From Pseudomonadota bacterium (lineage in GTDB: Bacteria; Pseudomonadota; Gammaproteobacteria; Steroidobacterales; Steroidobacteraceae): a stretch of 64,000 nt of DNA. The notes under the pieces were generated by a model that did no database searches, was not told where the DNA came from, and saw only the letters and a program-made list of their open reading frames with translations. How positions within the stretch are numbered: the stretch's first letter is position 1; each line of letters opens with the position of its first letter. Positions 60,183 to 64,000 of the stretch are shown here, one piece after another. Made by a program: the position numbers and the translations under genes. Where the stretch lies: positions 434,001-498,000 of the forward strand of contig JAFEDS010000016.1 in the NCBI GenBank assembly GCA_018241505.1, written 5' to 3'.

Positions 60183-61079
60183 CTGGACGCTGCGGCGTTC
60201 GTTCCGGGCTATTCTGCAGTCGACCGCTTCCTGACATACGGTATTTTCGGCGGCCTTCCCGGACAGCTCGCAGTGATTGATCCTGACCGTTCGCTGGCAC
60301 AAAATGTAGCGGATCATCTGCTCAATCCCGCTGGCCGTCTCGCCGACGAAGCTGAACACCTGCTCGATGCGTTCATAAGAGAAGGGGGAATCCACTACTC
60401 TCTAGTTACAGCAATCGCCGGCGGTGAACACCGCTGGAGCCGTATCACGAGCCGAGTCGGTAAAAACTCGGCCTCTGTCAGCCGACCGTTGGACTGGATG
60501 CAGCAAATGGAATTGGTGACCAAGGTGATTCCAGTTTCCGCATCGCCGCCCGGTAACCCCAAAAAAACTCTGTACCGGCTTGCAGACCCGTATCTAGCCT
60601 TCTGGCACCGCTTTGTGGCGCCCCTGCGCGCAACCGGAGCTGTCGAGGTGCTGACGCCAATGCAACTCTGGGACCGCCATGTGGTTCCACATCTCAGCGA
60701 ATATATGGGAGCGGTATTCGAAGACAACTGCCGAGTATTTGTCTCCCACGCAACGCACCCCCACCTGCCCTTCCTCCCCGATCGAGTGGGAGAGTGGTGG
60801 AGCGATGATCAACAGGATCAAATTGACGTGGTGGCGATTGGCCCTAAAGGTCAGGTGCTACTCGGAAAGTGTAAATGGGGCACCGCGACACATCAGGATT
60901 TTGAGCTACTGGAACGCCGACGCGATCTGATTGTTCGCGAGTTGAAGGGGACACGGCGAGTCTACTTTGCGCTGTTCACCGGTTCCGCGGTAATCAAAGA
61001 TCGCAAGCCAGCCGAGCAGATCAAGAACCGTGAAGTTCTGCGCCTGAGTGCAGAAGATATGTTGCGGAGAGAGGAATGA
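60177..61079 (+). pseudogene. 5'-truncated DUF234 ATPase remnant
   Basis: The frame opens at 60177 and reads FVPGYSAVDRFLTYGIFGGLPGQLAVIDPDRS, then LAQNVADHLLNPAGRLADEAEHLLDAF, and on to IASR-like, RLADPYLAFWHRFV and the DUF234 end (VFEDNCRVF, QIDVVAIGPKGQVLLGKCKWG). This is the C-terminal two-thirds of an archaeal-type AAA ATPase with a DUF234 nuclease-like domain. The N-terminal ATPase core with Walker A and B is missing, and no ATG precedes it. GTG 60273 is the first start codon, so a 268-residue product could still be made. A stop at 60174 closes the frame upstream. The end overlaps the VOC gene by 4 bp. Confidence 0.78.
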
Positions 61080-61471
61080 TCCATACAACGAAAATGCGCG
61101 TCGCACGTCCAACAGACGATCTCGGCGCGATTGAGAGATTCTATCGAGAGGGGCTGGGATTGACGGAGCTGTTCCGCTTCAAAAATCACGCGGGATTCGA
61201 CGGCGTCATGTTCGGTGTGCCCGGCGCGCCCTACCACCTTGAATTTACTCACGCACACGGGCATCAGGTCGGGCGGGCGCCAACCGCCGACAATTTGTTG
61301 GTGTTCTATCTTCCCGATGAAGCCCAATGGCTTGCAGCGATAGAGCGCCTCACCACTCTCGGATACTCGCCTGTGCCCTCGTTCAATCCCTACTGGGACA
61401 AACAAGGGCGAACATTTGAAGATCCCGACGGATATCGCGTGGTGCTGCAGAATGCAGCCTGGGACGACTGA
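61076..61471 (+). CDS. VOC-superfamily (glyoxalase-like) protein
   Basis: This 131-residue protein of the vicinal oxygen chelate fold contains two beta-alpha-beta-beta-beta halves (MRVARPTDDLGAIERFYREGLGLTELFRF and EAQWLAAIERLTTLGYSPV). Candidate metal ligands are a His in HTTKMRV and HLEFTHAHGHQ, and the Glu in GRTFEDPDGYRVVLQN. Members include glyoxalases, dioxygenases and antibiotic-binding proteins. It overlaps the ATPase remnant by 4 bp. Confidence 0.87.
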   Translation: MIHTTKMRVARPTDDLGAIERFYREGLGLTELFRFKNHAGFDGVMFGVPGAPYHLEFTHAHGHQVGRAPTADNLLVFYLPDEAQWLAAIERLTTLGYSPVPSFNPYWDKQGRTFEDPDGYRVVLQNAAWDD

Positions 61472-61506
61472 CACACGGCACGACTTCTGAACACGAGAAG
61501 GCATTC

Positions 61507-62046
61507 ATGGCACTCGGCGACACGATCTACGTCTTCGACATTGAGCTCGCGAATTCCGATCGGAATGTCTACGAGTCGTTGAGCCTGCGCGTGGCCCGTC
61601 ATCCGTCCGAAACGGCGGAGCGCATGTTGACTCGGGTGCTGGCCTATTGCCTCGAGTACACGGAAGGCATCGCCCTTACGAACGGGATCTCCGAGCCGGA
61701 CGAGCCGGCGATTGCGATACGTGACTTGACGGGTGCACTACTGGTTTGGATTGACGTCGGAGCTCCGGAACCGCCACGCCTGCATCGCGCGAGCAAGGCG
61801 GCTCGACGCGTCGCTGTGTATACACATAAAGATGCCGCCCACCTGGCCGCACGACTCGGCGGAGAGAAGATTCATCGTATCGATGCGCTAGAGCTCTATG
61901 CACTGGACTTCGAGTGGCTCTCGAACCTGGCCGAACGACTCCAGCGCCGCACCGCGTTCACGTTGACACTGTCCGAGCAACATCTCTATCTGTCGCTTGG
62001 CGAAGAGACGCTGTCAGGCATCATAAGAAGAATTCCCCTCAGCTAG
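61507..62046 (+). CDS. yaeQ: YaeQ-family protein
   Basis: This 179-residue protein closely follows the YaeQ pattern. VFDIELANSDRNVYESLSLRVARHPSETAERMLTRVLAYCLEYTEGIALTNGISEPDEPAI is followed by WIDVGAPEPPRLHRASKAARRVAVYTHKD. YaeQ has a restriction-endonuclease-like (PD-(D/E)XK) fold. Its biochemical role is poorly defined. AAGG precedes the ATG. It stands alone, 35 bp after the VOC gene. Confidence 0.92.
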   Translation: MALGDTIYVFDIELANSDRNVYESLSLRVARHPSETAERMLTRVLAYCLEYTEGIALTNGISEPDEPAIAIRDLTGALLVWIDVGAPEPPRLHRASKAARRVAVYTHKDAAHLAARLGGEKIHRIDALELYALDFEWLSNLAERLQRRTAFTLTLSEQHLYLSLGEETLSGIIRRIPLS

Positions 62047-62291
62047 CGCGGCGTAGAACTGTGAATGACGTCTGATGAACCGCTCAAGGTCGCCGAGTGT
62101 CTCATTCCGCGTCCATCGAACAGCGCGTTCGCCCCCGGACACTCAATCTGAGAACCGGGCTGATTTCATGAGTATGTGCCAAAAAAACTCCGATTGGCGG
62201 GGTTGAAAGCGGCTCGCGTGAGAATGACCATACGTACTGCCGTAACAGCCAGCACAAATGCAAGGCCCTCCAATGAGTTACCTGCTTTCAA

Positions 62292-62320
62292 TTGACATGC
62301 GTAACGTTACGCATTACATT
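62292..62320 (+). promoter_or_regulatory. higBA promoter with operator palindrome in the spacer
   Basis: TTGACA (62292-62297) and TACATT (62315-62320) form a sigma70 promoter with exact 17-bp spacing. The spacer holds a perfect 16-bp palindrome, TGCGTAACGTTACGCA (62298-62313). The toxin ATG follows 6 bp after the -10 element. A bound HigA dimer here would block RNA polymerase, the usual autorepression. The transcript start may be very close to the ATG, so the leader is short or absent. Confidence 0.8.
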
Positions 62321-62325
62321 CATCC

Positions 62326-62604
62326 ATGATCCGCTCGATACGCCACAAAGGTTTGCGGCGTTTTTTCGAGGACGACGATGCGCACGGACTCGATCCGGAG
62401 CACGTCAAGAAGCTGCGGAACATCCTGGCGCGCCTCGACGCGGTGCGTGTGGCTTCCGATATGGACTTGCCGGGATTCAGGCTGCATCCATTGCACGGCG
62501 ACCTGAAGGGATTTTGGGCGGTCACAGTGCGCGCCAACTGGCGGGTGGTTTTCAAGTTCGCGGACGGCGAGGCATCAGAAGTTGATTATCTGGACTACCA
62601 CTGA
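62326..62604 (+). CDS. higB: HigB-family mRNA endonuclease toxin
   Basis: This 92-residue RelE-superfamily toxin has the HigB pattern: MIRSIRHKGLRRFFEDDDAHGLDPEHVKKLRNILARLDAV, then FRLHPLHGDLKGFWAVTVRANWRVVFKF with the conserved His and Arg. It lies first in the operon, as is usual for hig systems. It cleaves mRNA on the ribosome in known members. The toxin stop is directly followed by ATGGAGG leading to the antitoxin. Confidence 0.92.
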   Translation: MIRSIRHKGLRRFFEDDDAHGLDPEHVKKLRNILARLDAVRVASDMDLPGFRLHPLHGDLKGFWAVTVRANWRVVFKFADGEASEVDYLDYH

Positions 62605-62616
62605 ATGGAGGCAGCC

Positions 62617-62922
62617 ATGCCGATGAAGAATCCGCCGCATCCGGGTGGTGTCGTTCTCGATGAATGCATCGAGCCGTTGGGTTTAACGATTACCAGGGCT
62701 GCACGAGCTCTCGGTGTCAGCCGGGTCGCGCTTTCCGAGCTCGTGAACGGCAGGAGGGGGATCTCCCCCGAGATGGCCGTTCGACTGTCGAAGGCCTTCG
62801 GTGGCAGCGCCGAGAGCTGGCTCGTTCAGCAGGCGCAGTACGACCTGGCGCAAGTGAAGGTAGAGCGGATTAAGGTCAAGCGGCTGGAAGAAAGCAGCAT
62901 GAAAGCGGCCGCCCGGCGGTAG
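62617..62922 (+). CDS. higA: HigA-family antitoxin and autorepressor
   Basis: This 101-residue Xre-type helix-turn-helix protein has [57 protein letters not shown], the HigA hallmark. It neutralises HigB and binds the palindrome at 62298-62313. The start is ATG 62617, with GGAGG 5 nt upstream; an ATG at 62605 is also in frame. Confidence 0.93.
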   Translation: MPMKNPPHPGGVVLDECIEPLGLTITRAARALGVSRVALSELVNGRRGISPEMAVRLSKAFGGSAESWLVQQAQYDLAQVKVERIKVKRLEESSMKAAARR

Positions 62923-62974
62923 CCTGCGCCGAACTGATCAAGCCGAGCTACAAATCTACCGATGGCCAAAGTCG

Positions 62975-63499
62975 TCAGCCCACTCGCCTGACTCGCAACA
63001 ATCGCACCGGCGAAGCCGGATACTCCGCAGAACGCGCATTCACCGCGAACAGCCCCTGGAGATGTTCGAAGCCCTGCACTACCGACCCAAATGCCGCGAA
63101 CCCGAGTCCATCAGGATTCCGCGCCCCACCCTCATCCAGCGACGGTTCGTCGCGCATGCATACAAAGATGCTGTGGTAGACAGCACCCGGCGCATATCGC
63201 GCCAGCGATACCGTACCGCGACGATGTAGCAACCCGGTGGCTCCCGTCGTCTCGTGCGAAATTACCGGCGGGATGGTGGTATCCGCCTCCATCAGCCCCA
63301 TCTGCAGTACCTCGATCTTCGCTGGCAACGTATCCGGCTGGTTATGGAGATTGACGATCCGGAAGATCGCAGTGTCATCCAGACGCCCCGCATCCACATC
63401 CGCCAGGAAGTATGCACCGCTGATCGGGGCCGCCGCTGCATTGACCTCGATGGTGAACGTGAATTCAGGCGTGAGCACTTCGACAAAAACGGACTTCAT
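62975..63499 (-). CDS. Cyclophilin-type peptidyl-prolyl isomerase-like protein with divergent active site
   Basis: This 174-residue protein reads EFTFTIEVNAAAAPISGAYFLADVDAGRLDDTAIFRI, then PPVISHETTGATGLLHRRGTVSLARYAPGAVYHSIFVCMRDEPSLDEGG and PDGLGFAAFGSVVQGFEHLQGL, a cyclophilin fold in order. Typical cyclophilins carry F-H-R-V-I and S-Q-F-F-I at the active site. Here the first is FRIVN and the second YHSIFVC, so the catalytic Arg and Gln are changed and activity may be lost or altered. There is no signal peptide. It is coupled to an NCS1 permease by a 4-bp overlap. Confidence 0.78.
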   Translation of the reverse strand: MKSVFVEVLTPEFTFTIEVNAAAAPISGAYFLADVDAGRLDDTAIFRIVNLHNQPDTLPAKIEVLQMGLMEADTTIPPVISHETTGATGLLHRRGTVSLARYAPGAVYHSIFVCMRDEPSLDEGGARNPDGLGFAAFGSVVQGFEHLQGLFAVNARSAEYPASPVRLLRVRRVG

Positions 63500-64000
63500 G
63501 GACCTTGTGTACGCAACCTCTGGCGCCGCAGGCGTGTTGCATTCAGAAGCGCGTGACTGGCCGCCGCAATCAGAATGGAGTCGGCGGCGGGAATCCGCGT
63601 CAATGAATGACCGGAATGGGTCGATACGAGCCCCCAGACCGAGCCCAGGGCCCAGGCCGCGAGGGCCCCGCCGCGAAACAATGGCAGCCTGGCCAGCTCA
63701 TCGGCCGAATACAACGCGCGCCGGATCAGGAAGAAGTCAACCACGTACACTCCCGCCAGGGGCGCGCTCAATATCCCTAACACAATGAGCAGCGGAATAA
63801 AGTACTCGGCAATACCCGCCACGGCTGCGGCCAAAGCCACGGTAGCTCCCCACAGCCCGAGCGTCCGGGTGGACGCGCGAGGAAAGAGAGTAGCGAGAGT
63901 CAGCGTCGCCGAGTAGAGATTGCTCGTATTGCTGGTCCAGGTGGAAATCACGAGAATCACGATTGCGATCCCTGGAATCTGCAACAGCGTCATCACATCC
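63496..64000 (-). CDS. NCS1-family (cytosine/purine) permease, partial
   Basis: This is the C-terminal 168 residues or so of a CodB-type permease; the N-terminal part lies beyond the right edge. The visible helices include ISTWTSNTSNLYSATLTLATLFP, a recognisable family segment, and then four more hydrophobic stretches, with the cytoplasmic RRALYSADELARLPLFRGG loop. Likely cargo is a nucleobase, hydantoin or allantoin. Its stop overlaps the cyclophilin-like gene start by 4 bp. Confidence 0.85.
   Translation of the reverse strand, partial: DVMTLLQIPGIAIVILVISTWTSNTSNLYSATLTLATLFPRASTRTLGLWGATVALAAAVAGIAEYFIPLLIVLGILSAPLAGVYVVDFFLIRRALYSADELARLPLFRGGALAAWALGSVWGLVSTHSGHSLTRIPAADSILIAAASHALLNATRLRRQRLRTQGP

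Overview
This window is GC-rich, densely packed DNA with no gap longer than about 280 bases between genes. Five TonB-dependent outer-membrane receptors, a FecI/FecR surface-signalling pair, Tat-exported molybdoenzymes and many exported hydrolases point to a free-living, nutrient-scavenging gammaproteobacterium. A Steroidobacteraceae/Nevskiales/Xanthomonadales-like organism is my best guess, but this is inferred from gene content and not from a marker gene. I see no rRNA, tRNA, CRISPR array or intact insertion sequence.

Layout. (1) 1-6952: an argininosuccinate-lyase-superfamily enzyme cut by the left edge, an aldehyde dehydrogenase, a complete polar amino acid ABC importer (ATPase, binding protein, two permeases) and a LysR regulator. 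It reads as uptake and catabolism of an amino-acid-like compound. (2) 6949-11084: a PepSY membrane protein with a siderophore receptor, and an outer-membrane barrel. (3) 11176-15704: a sulfite-dehydrogenase-like molybdoenzyme with its cytochrome c, back to back with a two-gene xanthine-oxidase-family molybdoenzyme. (4) 15485-18062: an EamA exporter, a CGNR regulator and a GcvA-like LysR regulator. (5) 18233-22306: a translationally coupled four-gene operon encoding a lysine-2,3-aminomutase-family radical SAM enzyme, both subunits of a 3-oxoadipate-type CoA-transferase, and a beta-transaminase-like class III aminotransferase. Together these predict alpha-amino acid -> beta-amino acid -> beta-keto acid -> beta-ketoacyl-CoA, and substrate-site differences argue for a dicarboxylic substrate rather than lysine. 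(6) 22303-26979: FecR, a FecI-type sigma factor and a divergent STN-domain TonB receptor. (7) 26976-34034: an M61 peptidase, a TonB receptor, a C39-like secreted peptidase and a DUF4105/Lnb-like protein on one strand. (8) 34115-42563: a membrane protein, a decayed DUF4143 ATPase, a sigma factor with a membrane partner, a secreted protein with a TonB receptor, a spermidine-dehydrogenase-like flavoprotein and a methyltransferase.

(9) 42577-58941 looks like one functional island. A six-gene minus-strand operon encodes a TonB receptor, a Tat-exported amidohydrolase, an amino acid permease, an enolase-superfamily epimerase, a D-aminoacylase-like enzyme and an RpiR regulator. Around it lie a DUF1611 protein, a second RpiR paralogue, a LuxR regulator, an aminotransferase and two D-aminopeptidase/beta-lactamase-fold serine hydrolases. 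DUF1611 plus an enolase-superfamily epimerase is the known DgcN/DgcA pair for D-glutamate, so the island probably takes up and breaks down D-amino-acid-containing peptides or N-acyl-D-amino acids.

(10) 58994-62922 is an accessory stretch: two small secreted proteins, a 5'-truncated DUF234 ATPase remnant, a VOC protein, a YaeQ protein and a higBA toxin-antitoxin operon with a clear promoter/operator. (11) The right edge holds a cyclophilin-like protein coupled to an NCS1 (cytosine/purine) permease cut by the window end.
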